Shown: positions 1 through 12,679 of the stretch, piece after piece
How positions within the stretch are numbered: position 1 is the stretch's first letter
Layout of the letters: each line of letters opens with the position of its first letter
From: Acanthosepion esculentum
Lineage: Eukaryota > Mollusca > Cephalopoda > Sepiida > Sepiidae
Assembly (NCBI GenBank): GCA_964036315.1
Contig: CAXIWW010000817.1
Span: 3,817,501-3,881,500 of the forward strand
Reading direction: 5' to 3'
Length of the DNA stretch: 64,000 nt
Made by a program: the position numbers and the translations under genes
Notes under the pieces: generated by a model
Told to the model about the DNA's origin: nothing
Seen by the model: only the letters and a program-made list of their open reading frames with translations
The model's database searches: none

Positions 1-3000
1 ACCCAAGCGACAATGCCAGAAAGTCCCACGCAGACGACACACCACCTAGAAGAGAGTCCCAAAAAGTCCAACGCAGACGAACCCCAGTCCCAGAAAGTCC
101 CACGCAGACTACCACCCACCCTGGAGACAGTCCAAGAAAGTCCTACGCAGACGACCCCCCCACCCAGGAAACAGTCCCAGAAAGTCCCACGCAGACGACC
201 CCCAGTCCCAGAAAGTCCCACTCAGACGACCCCCTGTCCCAGAAATTCCCACGCAGACAACCCCCCACCCTGGAGACAGTACCAGAAAGTCCCACGCAGA
301 CGACCCCCCAGACAGGAGACAGTCCCACGCAGACGACCCCCAGTCCCAGAAAGTCCCACGCAGACGAGCCCCCACCCAGGAGACAGTCCCAGAAAGTCCC
401 ACGCAGACGGCCCCATTCCCAGAAAGTCCCACGCAGACGACCCCCCACCCAGGAGACAGTCCCAGAAAGTCCGACGCAGACGACACCCAGTCCCAGAAAG
501 TCCCACGCAGACGGCCCCCACCCAGGAGACAGTCACAGAAAGAGCAACGCAGACGACCCGCCCACCCAGGAGACAGTCCAAGAAAGTCCCACGCTGACGA
601 CCCCCAGTCCCAGAAAGTCCCACGCAGACGACCCCCAGTCCCAGAAGGTCCCACGCAGACGACCCCCAATCCCAGAAAGTCCCAGGCAGACTACCCCCCA
701 CCCAAGCGACAGTGCCAGAAAGTCCCACGCAGACGACACACCACCTAGAAGACAGTCCCACAAAGTCCCACGCAGACGACCCCCACCCAGGAGACAGTCC
801 CAGAAAGACCCACGCAGACGACCCCCAGTCCCAGAAAGTCCCACGCAGACGACCCCCCAGACAGTAGACAGTCCCAGAAAGTCCAACGCAGTCGACCCCC
901 CACCCAGGCGACAGTCCCAAAAAGTCCCACGCAGATGACCCACCACCTAGAAGACAGTCCCACAAAGTCCCACACAGACGACCCCAACCCAGGAGACAGT
1001 CCCAGAAAGACCCACGCAGAAAACCCCCAGTCCCAGAAAGTCCCACGCAAACGACCCCCCAGACAGGAGACAGTCCCAGAAAGTCCCACGCAGACGATCC
1101 CCAGTCCCAGAAAGTCCCACACAGACGAACCCCACCCAGGAGACAGTACAAGAAAGTCCTACGCAGACGACCCCCCACCCAGGAGACAGTCCCAGAAAGT
1201 CCCACGCAGACGACCCCCACTCCCAGAAAGTCCCAAGCAGACGTCCCCCCACCCAGGTGACAGTCCCAGAAAGTCCCACGCAGACGACACCCATTCCCAG
1301 ACAGTCCGACGCAGACGACACCACACCCAGGAGACAGTCCCAGAAAGTCCGACGCAGACGACACCCAGTCCCAGAAAGTCCCACGCAGACGGCCCCCACC
1401 CAGGAGACAGCCACAGAAAGTGCAACGCAGACGACACCCAGCCCTGGAGACAGTCCCAGAAAGTCCCATGCAGACGACCTCCAGTCCAAGAAAGTCCCAC
1501 GCAGACGACCCCTCACCCAGGAGACAGTCCCAGAAAGTCCCACGCAGACGACCCCCAGCCCAGGAGACAGTCCCAGAAAGTACCATGCAGACGACCTGCA
1601 GTCCCAGAAAGTACCACGCAGACGACCCCTCACCCAGGAGACAGTCCCAGAAAGTCCCACGCAGACGACACACCAGACAGGAGACAGTCCCAGAAAGTCC
1701 CACGCAGACGGCCCCCAGTCCCAGAAAGTCCCACGCAGACGACCCCCCACCCAGGAGACAGTCCCAGAATGTCCCACGCAGACGACCCAAATACCAGAAA
1801 GTCCCACGCAGACGACCCCCACTCCCAGAAAGTCCCAAACAGACGTCTCCCCCACCCAGGTGACAGTCCCAGAAAGTCCGACGCAGACGACACCCAGTCA
1901 CAGAAAGTCCCACGCAGACGACCCCCCACCCAGGAGACAGTCCCAGAATGTCCCACGCAGACGACCCAAATACCAGAAAGTCCCACGCAGACGACCCCCA
2001 CTCCCAGAAAGTCCCAAACAGACGTCCCCCCCACCCAGGTGACAGTCCCAGAAAGTCCGACGCAGACGACACCCAGTCCCAGAAAGTCCCATGCAGAGGG
2101 CCCCCACCCAGGAGACAGTCACAGAAAGTCCAACGCAGACGACACCCAGCCCAGGAGACAGTCCCAGAAAGTCCCATGCAGACGACCTCCAGTCCCAGAA
2201 AGTCCCACGCAGATGACCCCCAGACCCACAAAGTCCCACGCAGACGACCCCCCACCCAGCAGACATTTCCCAGAAAGTCCCACGCAGACGACACCCAGTC
2301 CGACAAAGTCAAACGCAGACCACCCCAAGTCACAGAAAGTCACACGAAGACGACCCCCAGTCCCAGAAAGTCCGACGCAGACGACCCCCAGTCCCAGAAA
2401 GTCCCACGCAGACGACCCCCCTCCAGGAGACAGTCCAAGAAAGTCCTACGCAGACGACCCCCCCACCCAGGAGTCAGTCCCAGAAAGTCCCACGCAGACG
2501 ACCCCCAGTCCCAGAAAGTCCCACTCTGGCGACCCCCATTCCCAGAAAGTCCCACAAAGACGACCCCCCACCCAGGAGTCAGTCCCAGAAAGTCCCACGC
2601 AGACGACCCCCTGTCCCAGAAATTCCCAAGCAGACGAAACCCCACACTAGAGACAGTACCAGAAAGTCCCACGCAGAAGACCCCCCAGACAGGAGACAGT
2701 CCCAGAAAGTCCCACGCAGACGACCCCCAGTCCCAGAAAGTCCCACGCAGACGGCCCCCACCCAGGAGACAGTAAGAGAAAGTGCAACGCAGACGACACC
2801 CACCCCAGGAGACAGTCCCAGAAAGTCCCACGCAGAAGACCCCCCAGACAGGAAACTGTCCCAGAAAGTCCCACGCAGACGACCACAGTCCCAGAAAGTC
2901 TCACGCAGACGACCCCTCGCCCAGGAGACAGTCCAAGAAAGTCCTACGCAGACGACACCCATTCCAAGAAAGTCCCACGCAGACGACCCCCCACCCAGGA

Positions 3001-3499
3001 GACAGTCCCAGAACGTCCCACGCAGACGACCCCCCAGACAGGAGACAGTCCCAGAAAGTCCCACGCAGACGACCCCAGTCCCAGAAAGTCCCACGCAGAC
3101 GACCCCCCACCAAGGAGACAGTCCAAGAAAGTCCTACGCAGACGACCCCCCCACCAAGGAGACAGTCCCAGAAAGTCCCACGCAGACGACCCCCTGTCCC
3201 AGAAATTCCCAAGCAGACGACCCCCCACCCTGGAGACAGTACCAGAAAGTCCCACGCAGAAGACCCCCCAGACAGGAGACAGTCCGAGAAAGTCCCACGC
3301 ACACGACCCCAGTCCCAGAAAGTCCCACGCAGACGACCCCCCACCCAGGAGACAGTCCCAGAAAGTCCCACGCAGACGACCCCCATTCCCAGAAAGTCCC
3401 ACGCAGACGACCCCCCACCCAGGAGACAGTCCCAGAAAGTCCCATGCAGACGACCTCCAGTCCCAGAAAGTCCCACGCAGACGAAACCCCACCCAGGAG
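1..3499 (+). repeat. Array 1, left mosaic zone
   Basis: Units of 31 and 42-43 bp alternate without a clear long period. The window opens inside a unit. Variant spacers CACCTAGAAGAC and CCAGACAGGAGAC occur several times. A rare T-bearing variant, CAGCAGACATTTCCCAG, first appears near 2,258 and recurs at about 3,738, 16,219, 21,680, 31,194 and 48,337, which makes it a useful marker of copied segments. No gene is present. Confidence 0.9.
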
Positions 3500-4815
3500 T
3501 CAGTCCCAGAAAGTCCCACGCAGACGACACCCAGTCCCAGAAAGTCCCACGCAGACGACACCCAGTCCCAGAAAGTCCCAAGCAGAAGACCCCCACCCAG
3601 GAGACAGACCCAGAAAGTCCCACACAGACGACCCCCAGTACCAGAAAGTCCCAAGCAGACGACCCCCAGTCCCAGAAAGTCCCACGCAGATGACCCCCAG
3701 TCCCACAACGTCCCACGTAGACGACCCCCCACCCAGCAGACATTTCCCAGAAAGTCCCACGCAGACGACACCCAGTCCCAGAATGTCCCACGCTGACCAC
3801 CCCCAGTCACAGAAAGTCCCACGCATACCACCCCCAGTCACAGAAAGTCCCACGCAGACGACCCACCACCCAGGAGACAGTCCAAGAAAGTCCTACGCAG
3901 ACGACCCCCCCACCCAGGAGACAGTCCCAGAAAGTCCCACGCAGACGACCCCCATTCCCAGAAAGTCCAACGGAGACGACACCCAGCCCAGGAGAGAGTC
4001 CCAGAAAGTCCCATGCAGACGATCTCCAGTCCCAGAAAGTCCCACGCAGACGACCCCTCACCCAGGAGACAGTCCCAGAAAGTCCCACGCAGAGGACCCA
4101 CGAGACAGGAGACAGTCCCAGAAAGTCCCACGCACGACCCCCAGTCCCAGAAAGTCCTACGCATACGACCCACCGCCTAGAAGACAGTCCCACAAAGTCC
4201 CACGCAGACGACCCCCACCCAGGAGACAGTCCCAGAAAGACCCACCAGAAAAACCCCAGTCCCAGAAAGTCCCACGCAGACGACACCCCAGAGAGGAGAC
4301 AGTCCCAGAAAGTCCCACGCAGACAATCCCCAGTCCCAGAAAGTCCCACGCAGACGACCCCCCACCCAGGCGACAGTCCCAGAAAGTCCCACGCAGACGA
4401 CCCACCGCCTAGAAGACAGTCCCACAAAGTCCCACGCAGACGACCCCCACCCAGCAGACAGTCCCAGAAAGACCCACCAGAAAAACCCCAGTCCCAGAAA
4501 GTCCCACGCAGACGACACCCCAGAGAGGAGACAGTCCCAGAAAGTCCCACGCAGACGATCCCCAGTCCCAGAAAGTCCTACGCAGACGACCCCCCACCCA
4601 GGAGACAGTCCAAGAAAGTCCTACGCAGAAGACCCCCTCATATAGGAGACAGTCCCAGAAAGTCCGACGCAGACAACCCCCAGTCCCAGAAAGTCCCACT
4701 CAGACGACCCCCAGTCCCAGAAACTCCCACACAGACGACTCCCGACCCAGGAGTCAGTCCCAGAAAGTCCCACGCAGACGACCCCCTGTCCCAGAAATTC
4801 CCACGCAGACGACCC
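3500..4815 (+). repeat. 1.3-kb block, copy a of four (most diverged)
   Basis: This block recurs at about 15,986-17,301, 21,447-22,763 and 30,963-32,277. It is marked by the ATTTCCC variant near 3,742, a run of Cs near 3,905, and the short motif CTCATATAGG near 4,636. The offset to copy b is 12,481 at the left and 12,484 at the right. It differs from the others by scattered substitutions and by CACCCAGG where the other three have CACGCAGG after the poly-C. It therefore looks like the oldest or most independent copy. Confidence 0.85.
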
Positions 4816-5504
4816 CGCACCCTGGAGACAGTCCCAGAAAGTCCGACGCAGACGACACCCAGTCCCAGAAAGTCCCAGGCAGACGGCCACCACCCAGGAG
4901 ACAGTCACAGAAAGTCCAACGCAGACGACACCCAGCCCAGGAGACAGTCCCAGAAAGTCCCATGCAGACGACCACCAGTCCCAGAAAGTCCCACGCAGAC
5001 GACCCCTCACCTAGGAGACAGGCCCAGAAAGTCACAAGCAGACGACCCACCAGAGAGGAGACAGTCCCAGAAAGTCCCACGCAGACGACCCCCAGTCCCA
5101 GAAAGTACCACGCAGACGACCCACCACCCAGGCGACAGTCCCAGAAAGTCCCACGCAGACGACCCCCCACCCAGGCGACAGTCCCAGAAAGTCCCACGCA
5201 GACGACCCCTAGTCCCAGAAAGTCCCACGCAGACGACCCCCCACCCAGGCGACAGTCCCAGAAAGTCCCACGCAGACGACCCCTAGTCCCAGAAAGTCCC
5301 ACGCAGACGACCCCCCACCCAGGCGACAGTCCCAGAAAGTCCCACGCAGACGACCCCCCACCCAGGCGACAGTCCCAGAAAGTCCCACGCAGACGACCCA
5401 CCACCTAGAAGACAGTCCCAGAAAGTCCCACGCAGACGACACCAACCCAGGAGACAGTCCCAGAAAGACCCACGCAGACGACCCCCAGTCCCAGAAAGTC
5501 CCAC
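4816..5504 (+). repeat. Local run of 43-bp units with a GCGAC spacer variant
   Basis: Between about 5,120 and 5,390 several consecutive long units carry CCCAGGCGACAGT instead of the usual CCCAGGAGACAGT. This is a small homogenised patch, consistent with local amplification of one variant unit. The rest of the interval is ordinary mosaic with the CACCTAGAAGAC spacer near 5,400. No gene is present. Confidence 0.8.
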
Positions 5505-6859
5505 GCAGACGATCCCCAGGCCCAGAAAGTCCCACCCAGAGGACCCCCCCACCCAGGAGACAGTCCAAGAAAGTCCTACGCAGGCGACCCCCCCCAAGGA
5601 GACAGTCCCAAAAAGTCCCACGCAGCGACCCCCATTCCCAGAGAGTCCAACGCAGACGACACCAAGCCCAGGAGACAGTCCCAGAAAGTCCCATGCAGAC
5701 GACCTCCAGTCCCAGCAAGTCCCACGCAGACGACCCCCAGTCCCAGAATGTCCCACGCAGACGACCCCCACCCAGGAGACAGTCCCAGAAAGTCCATGCA
5801 GACGTCCACCAGTAAAAGAAAGTCCCACGCAGATGACCCCCAGTCCCAGAAGGTCCCACGCCGACGACTCCCAATCCAGGAGACAGTCGCAGAAAGTCCC
5901 AACAGTCGACACCCCACCCAGGAGACAGTCCCAGAAAGTCCCAAGCAGACGAGCCCCAGTCCCAGAACGTCCCACGCAGAGGACCCCCCACCCAGGAGAC
6001 AGTCCAAGAAAGTTCCAAACAGACGACCCCAACCCAAGAGACAGTCCCAGAAAGTCACACGCAGACGACCCCCAGTCCCAGAAAGTCCCACGTAGACGAC
6101 CCCCCACCCAGGAGACAGTCCCAGAAAGACCCACGCAGACGACCCCCCACCCTGGAGACAGACCCAGAATGTCCGACGCAGACGACACCCAGTCCCAGAA
6201 AGTCCCAGGCAGACGCCCCCCACCCAGGAGACAGTCCCAGAAAGTCCCACGCAGACGACACCCAGCCCAGGAGACAGTCCTAGAAAGTCCCATGCAGACG
6301 ACCACCAGTCCCAGAAAGTCCCACGCAGACGACCCCTCACCCAGGAGACAGTCCCAGAAAGTCCCACGCAGACGACCCACCAGACAGGAGACAGTCCCAG
6401 AAAGTCCCACGAAGACGACCCCCAGTCACAAAAAGTCCCACGCAGACGACCCCCACCCAGGAGACAGTGCCAGAAAGTCCGACGCAGACGACACCCAGTC
6501 CCAGAAAGTCCCACGCAGACGACACCCAGTCCCAGAAAGTCCCAAGCAGACGACCCCCACCCAGGAGACAGACCCAGAAAGTCCCACGCAGACGACCCCC
6601 AGTCCCAGAAATTACCACGCAGACGAGTCCCAGTCCCAGAAAGTCCCACGCAGACGACCCCCAGTCCCAGGAAGTCCCACGCAGACGATCCCCCCACCCA
6701 GGAGACAGTCCCAGAAAGTCCCATGCAGACGACCTCCAGTCCCAGAAAGTCCCACGCAGACGACCCCCACCCAGGAGACAGTCCAAGAAAGTCCCACGCA
6801 GACGACCCCTTGTCCCAGAAAGTCCCACGCAGACGACCCCCAGTCCCAGAAAGTCCCAC
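5505..6859 (+). repeat. 1,355-bp tandem duplication, copy 1
   Basis: This segment matches the next 1,355 bp unit for unit. Shared rare markers include CCCACCCAGAGG, a C-run followed by AAGGAGAC, a shortened CACGCAGCGACC unit, and AACAGTCGACACC at 5,901 (again at 7,256). It contains a TTACCACGCAGACGAG variant unit near 6,612 that recurs throughout the centre of the array. Confidence 0.85.
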
Positions 6860-8214
6860 GCAGACGACCCCCAGGCCCAGAAAGTCCCACCCAGAGGACC
6901 CCCCACCCAGGAGACAGTCCAAGAAAGTCCTACGCAGGCGACCCCCCCCCAAGGAGACAGTCCCAAAAAGTCCCACGCAGCGACCCCCATTCCCAGAAAG
7001 TCCAACGCAGACGACACCAAGCCCAGGAGACAGTCCCAGAAAGTCCCTTGCAGACGACCTCCAGTCCCAGCAAGTCCCACGCAGACGACCCCCAGTCCCA
7101 GAATGTCCCACGCAGACGACCCCCACCCAGGAGACAGTCCCAGAAAGTCCATGCAGACGTCCCCCAGTACAAGAAAGTCCCACGCAGATGACCCCCAGTC
7201 CCAGAAGGTCCCACGCCGACGACTCCCAATCCAGGAGACAGTCGCAGAAAGTCCCAACAGTCGACACCCCACCCAGGAGACAGTCCCAGAAAGTCCCAAG
7301 CAGACGAGCCCCAGTCCCAGAACGTCCCACGCAGAGGACCCCCCACCCAGGAGACAGTCCAAGAAAGTTCCAAACAGACGACCCCAACCCAAGAGACAGT
7401 CCCAGAAAGTCACACGCAGACGACCCCCAGTCCCAGAAAGTCCCACGTAGACGACCCCCCACCAAGGAGACAGTCCCAGAAAGACCCACGCAGACGACCC
7501 CCCACCCTGGAGACAGACCCAGAATGTCCGACGCAGACGACACCCAGTCCCAGAAAGTCCCAGGCAGACGGCCCCCACCCAGGAGACAGTCCCAGAAAGT
7601 CCCACGCAGACGACACCCAGCCCAGGAGACAGTCCTAGAAAGTCCCATGCAGACGACCACCAGTCCCAGAAAGTCCCACGCAGACGACCCCTCACCCAGG
7701 AGACAGTACCAGAAAGTCCCACGCAGACGACCCACCAGACAGGAGACAGTCCCAGAAAGTCCCACGAAGACGACCCCCAGTCACAAAAAGTCCCACGCAG
7801 ACGACCCCCACCCAGGAGACAGTGCCAGAAAGTCCGATGCAGACGACACCCAGTCCCTGAAAGTCCCACGCAGACGACACCCAGTCCCAGAAAGTCCCAA
7901 GCAGACGACCCCCACCCAGGAGACAGACCCAGAAAGTCCCACGCAGACGACCCCCAGTCCCAGAAATTACCACGCAGACGAGTCCCAGTCCCAGAAAGTC
8001 CCACGCAGACGACCCCCAGTCCCAGGAAGTCCCACGCAGACGATCCCCCCACCCAGGAGACAGTCCCAGAAAGTCCCATGCAGACGACCTCCAGTCCCAG
8101 AAAGTCCCACGCAGACGACCCCCACCCAGGAGACAGTCCAAGAAAGTCCCACGCAGACGACCCCTTGTTCCAGAAAGTCCCACGCAGACGACCCCCAGTC
8201 CCAGAAAGTCTCAC
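6860..8214 (+). repeat. 1,355-bp tandem duplication, copy 2
   Basis: This is the second copy of the preceding segment, in the same orientation. It has only scattered substitutions and small poly-C length changes. The offset measured at AACAGTCGAC is 1,355. The right limit is where copy 1 reads GACCCCCAGGCCC but this copy continues into a GACATCCCACCCTGG unit (8,221). Confidence 0.85.
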
Positions 8215-9700
8215 GCAGACGACATCCCACCCTGGAGACAGTACCAGAAAGTCCCACGCAGCCGACCCCCCAGACAGGAGACAGTCCCAGAAAGTCCCAC
8301 GCAGAGGACCCCCAGTCCCAGAAAGTCCCACGCAGTCGAACACCCAAACAGGAGACAGTCCCAGAAAGTCCCACGCAGACGACCGCCATTCCCAGAAAGT
8401 CCCACGCAGACGACCCCCCACCCAGGAGACAGTCCCAGAAAGTCCGACGCAGACGACACCCAGTCCCAGAAAGTCCCACGCAGACGGCACCCACCCAGGA
8501 GACAGTCACAGAAAGAGCAACGCAGACGACCCCCCACCCAGGAGACAGTCCCAGAAAGTCCCATGCAGACGACCTCCAGTCCCAGAATGACCCACGCAGA
8601 CGACACCTCACCCAGGAGACAGTCCCAGAAAGTCCCACGCAGACGACCCACCAGACAGGAGACAGTCCAAGAAAGTCCCACGCAGACGACCACCAGTCCC
8701 AGAAAGTCCCACGCAGATGACCCCCAGTCCCAGAAGGTCCCACGCAAACGACCCCCAGTCCCAGAAGTTCCCACGCAGACGACCCCCAATCCCAGAAAGT
8801 CTCACGCAGACGACCCCCCCACCAAAGCGACAGTGCCAGAAAGTCCCACGCAGACGAACCCCACCCAGGAGACAGTCCCAGAAAGTCCCACGCAGACGAC
8901 CCACCAGACAGGAGACAGTCCCAGAAAGTCCCACGAAGACGAATCCCAGTCCCAAAAAGTCCCACGCAAACGACCCCCACCCAGGAGACAGTCCCAGAAA
9001 GTCCGACGCAGACGACACCCAGTCCCAGAAAGTCCCACGCAGACGACACCCAGTCCCAGAAAGTCCAAAGCAGACGACCCCCACCCAAAAGACAGACCCA
9101 GAAAGTCCCACGCAGACGACCCCACGTCCCAGAAAGTCCCACGCAGACGAACCGCAGTCCCAGAAAGTCCCACGCAGACGACCCCCAGTCACAAAAAGTC
9201 CCACGCAGACGACCCCCACCCAGGAGACTGTGCCAGAAAGTCCGATGCAGACGACACCCAGTCCCAGAAAGTCCAACGCAGACGACACCCAGTCCCAGAA
9301 AGTCCCAAGCAGACGACCCCCACCCAGGAGACAGACCCAGAAAGTCCCACGCAGACGACCCCCAGTCCCAGAAATTACCACGCAGACGAGTCCCAGTCCC
9401 AGAAAGTCCCACGCAGACGACCCCCAGTCCCAGGAAGTCCCACGCAGACGATCCCCCCACCCAGGAGACAGTCCCAGAAAGTCCCATGCAGACGACCTCC
9501 AGTCCCAGAAAGTCCCAGGCAGACGACCCCCCACCCAGGAGACAGTCACAGAAAGTCCCACGCAGACGACCCACCAGACAGGAGACAGTCCCAGGAAGTC
9601 CCACGCAGACGAGCCCCAGTCCCAGAAAGTCCCACGTAGACGACCCCCACCCAGGAGACAGTCCAAGAAAGTCCCACGCAGACGACCCCTTGTCCCAGAA
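8215..9700 (+). repeat. About 1.5-kb duplicated segment, copy 1
   Basis: The marker CATCCCACCCTGG at 8,223 recurs at 9,748, and AATGACCCACGC at about 8,586 recurs at 10,048. The offset is 1,525 at the left and 1,462 further right, so the second copy has lost about 63 bp in between. Copy 1 also carries a TTACCACG unit near 9,375. Confidence 0.75.
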
Positions 9701-10707
9701 AGTCCCACGCAGACGACCCCCAGTCCCAGAAAGTCTCACGCAGACGACATCCCACCCTGGAGACAGTACCAGAAAGTCCCACGCATCCGAACCCCCAGAC
9801 AGGAGACAGTCCCAGAAAGTCGCACGCAGAGGACCCCCAGTCCCAGAAAGTCCCACGCAGTCGAACACCCAAACAGGAGACAGTCCCAGAAAGTCCGACG
9901 CAGACGACACGCAGACGACACCCAGTCCCAGAAAGTCCCACGCAGACGGCACCCACCCAGGAGACAGTCACAGAAAGAGCAACGCAGACGACCCCCCACC
10001 CAGGAGATAGTCCCAGAAAGTCCCATGCAGACGACCTCCAGTCCCAGAATGACCCACGCAGACGACACCTCACCCAGGAGACAGTCCCAGAAAGTCCCAC
10101 GCAGACGACCCACCAGACAGGAGACAGTCCAAGAAAGTCCCACGCAGACGACCACCAGTCCCAGAAATTCCCACGCAGATGACCCCCAGTCCCAGAAGGT
10201 CCCACGCAAACGACCCCCAGTCCCAGAAGTTCCCACGCAGACGACCCCCAATCCCAGAAAGTCTCACGCAGACGACCCCCCACCAAAGCGACAGTGCCAG
10301 AAAGTCCTACGCAGACGAACCCCACCCAGGAGACAGTCCCAGAAAGTCCCACGCAGACGACCCACCAGACAGGAGACAGTCCCAGAAAGTCCCACGAAGA
10401 CGAATCCCAGTCCCAAAAAGTCCCACGCAAACGACCCCCACCCAGGAGACAGTCCCAGAAAGTCCGACGCAGACGACACCCAGTCCCAGAAAGTCCCACG
10501 CAGACGACACCCAGTCCCAGAAAGTCCAAAGCAGACGACCCCCACCCAAAAGACAGACCCAGAAAGTCCCACGCAGACGACCCCACGTCCCAGAAAGTCC
10601 CACGCAGACGAACCGCAGTCCCAGAAAGTCCCACGCAGACGACCCCCAGTCCCAGAAAATCCAACGCAGACGATCCCCCCACCCAGGAGACAGTCCCAGA
10701 AAGTCCC
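9701..10707 (+). repeat. About 1.5-kb duplicated segment, partial copy 2
   Basis: This is a shortened direct copy of the previous segment, matching to about 10,640. It lacks roughly 63 bp present in copy 1, visible as the drop in offset from 1,525 to 1,462. It leads directly into the homogenised zone. Confidence 0.75.
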
Positions 10708-12679
10708 ATGCAGACGACCTCCAGTCCCAGAAAGTCCCACGCAGACGATCCCCCACCCAGGAGACAGTCCCAGAAAGTCCCACGCAGACGACCCACCAGA
10801 CAGGAGACAGTCCCAGAATGTCCCACGAAGACGACCCCCAGTCACAAAAAGTCCCACGCAGACGACCCCCACCCAGGAGACAGTGCCAGAAAGTCCGATG
10901 CAGACGACACCCAGTCCCAGAAAGTCCCACGCAGACGACACCCAGTCCCAGAAAGTCCCAAGCAGACGACCCCCACCCAGGAGACAGACCCAGAAAGTCC
11001 CACGCAGACGACCCCCAGTCCCAGAAATTACCACGCAGACGAGTCCCAGTCCCAGAAACTCCCACGCAGACGACCCCCAGTCCCAGGAAGTCCCACGCAG
11101 ACGATCCCCCCACCCAGGAGACAGTCCCAGAAAGTCCCATGCAGACGACCTCCAGTCCCAGAAAGTCCCAGGCAGACGACCCCCCACCCAGGAGACAGTC
11201 ACAGAAAGTCCCACGCAGACGAGCCCCAGTCCCAGAAAGTCCCACGTAGACGACCCCCACCCAGGAGACAGTCCAAGAAAGTCCCACGCAGACGACCCCT
11301 TGTCCCAGAAATTCCCACGCAGACGACCCCCAGTCCCAGAAAGTCTCACGCAGACGACATCCCACCCTGGAGACAGTACCAGAAAGTCCCACGCATCCGA
11401 ACCCCCAGACAGGAGACAGTCCCAGAAAGTCCCACGCAGAGGACCCCCAGTCCCAGAAAGTCCCACGCAGTCGAACACCCAAACAGGTGACAGTCCCAGA
11501 AAGTCCCACGCAGACGACCGCCATTCCCAGAAAGTCCACGCAGACGACCCCCCGACCAGGAGACAGTCCCAGAAAGTCCGACGCAGACGACACCCAGTCC
11601 CAGAAAGTCCCACGCAGACGGCACCCACCCAGGAGACAGTCACAGAAAGAGCAACGCAGACGACCCCCCACCCAGGAGACAGTCCCAGAAAGTCCCATGC
11701 AGACGACCTCCAGTCCCAGAATGTCCCACGCAGACGACCCCTCACCCAGGAGACAGTCCCAGAAAGTCCCACGCAGACGACCCACCAGACAGGAGACAGT
11801 CCCAGAAAGTCCCACGCAGACGACCCCCCACCCTGGAGACAGACCCAGAATGTCCGACGCAGACGACACCCAGTCCCAGAAAGTCCCAGGCAGACGGCCC
11901 CCACCCAGGAGACAGTCCCAGAAAGTCCCACGCAGACGACACCCAGCCCAGGAGACAGTCCTAGAAAGTCCCATGCAGACGACCACCAGTCCCAGAAAGT
12001 CCCACGCAGACGACCCCTCACCCAGGAGACAGTCCCAGAAAGTCCCACGCAGACGACCCACCAGACAGGAGACAGTCCCAGAAAGTCCCACGAAGACGAC
12101 CCCCAGTAACAAAAAGTCCCACGTAGACGACCCCCACCCAGGAGACAGTGCCAGAAAGTCCGACGCAGACGACACCCAGTCCCAGAAAGTCCCACGCAGA
12201 CGACCCCCAGTCCCAGAAATTACCACGCAGACGAGTCCCAGTCCCAGAAAGTCCCACGCAGACGACCCCCAGTCCCAGGAAGTCCCACGCAGACGATCCC
12301 CCCACCCAGGAGACAGTCCCAGAAAGTCCCATGCAGACGACACCCAGTCCCAGAAAGTCCCACGCAAACGGCACCCACCCAGGAGACAGTCACAGAAAGA
12401 GCAACGCAGACGACCCCCCACCCAGGAGACAGTCCCAGAAAGTCCCATGCAGACGACCTCCAGTCCCAGAATGTCCCACGCAGACGACCCCTCACCCAGG
12501 AGACAGTCCCAGAAAGTCCCACGCAGACGACCCACCAGACAGGAGACAGTCCCAGAAAGTCCGACGCAGACGACACCCAGTCCCAGAAAGTCCCAGGCAG
12601 AGGGCCCCCACCCAGGAGACAGTCACAGAAAGTCCCACGCAGACGACACCCAGCCCAGGAGACAGTCCTAGAAAGTCCC
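10708..12679 (+). repeat. 1,972-bp higher-order repeat, copy 1
   Basis: This segment is repeated directly at about 12,680 with an offset of 1,972. Checks used: CCCATGCAGACGAC at 10,705 and 12,677; CATCCCACCCTGG at 11,358 and 13,330; and a shortened unit AAAGTCCACGCAGACG near 11,533 and 13,505. Differences from copy 2 are a few single-base changes. Confidence 0.9.
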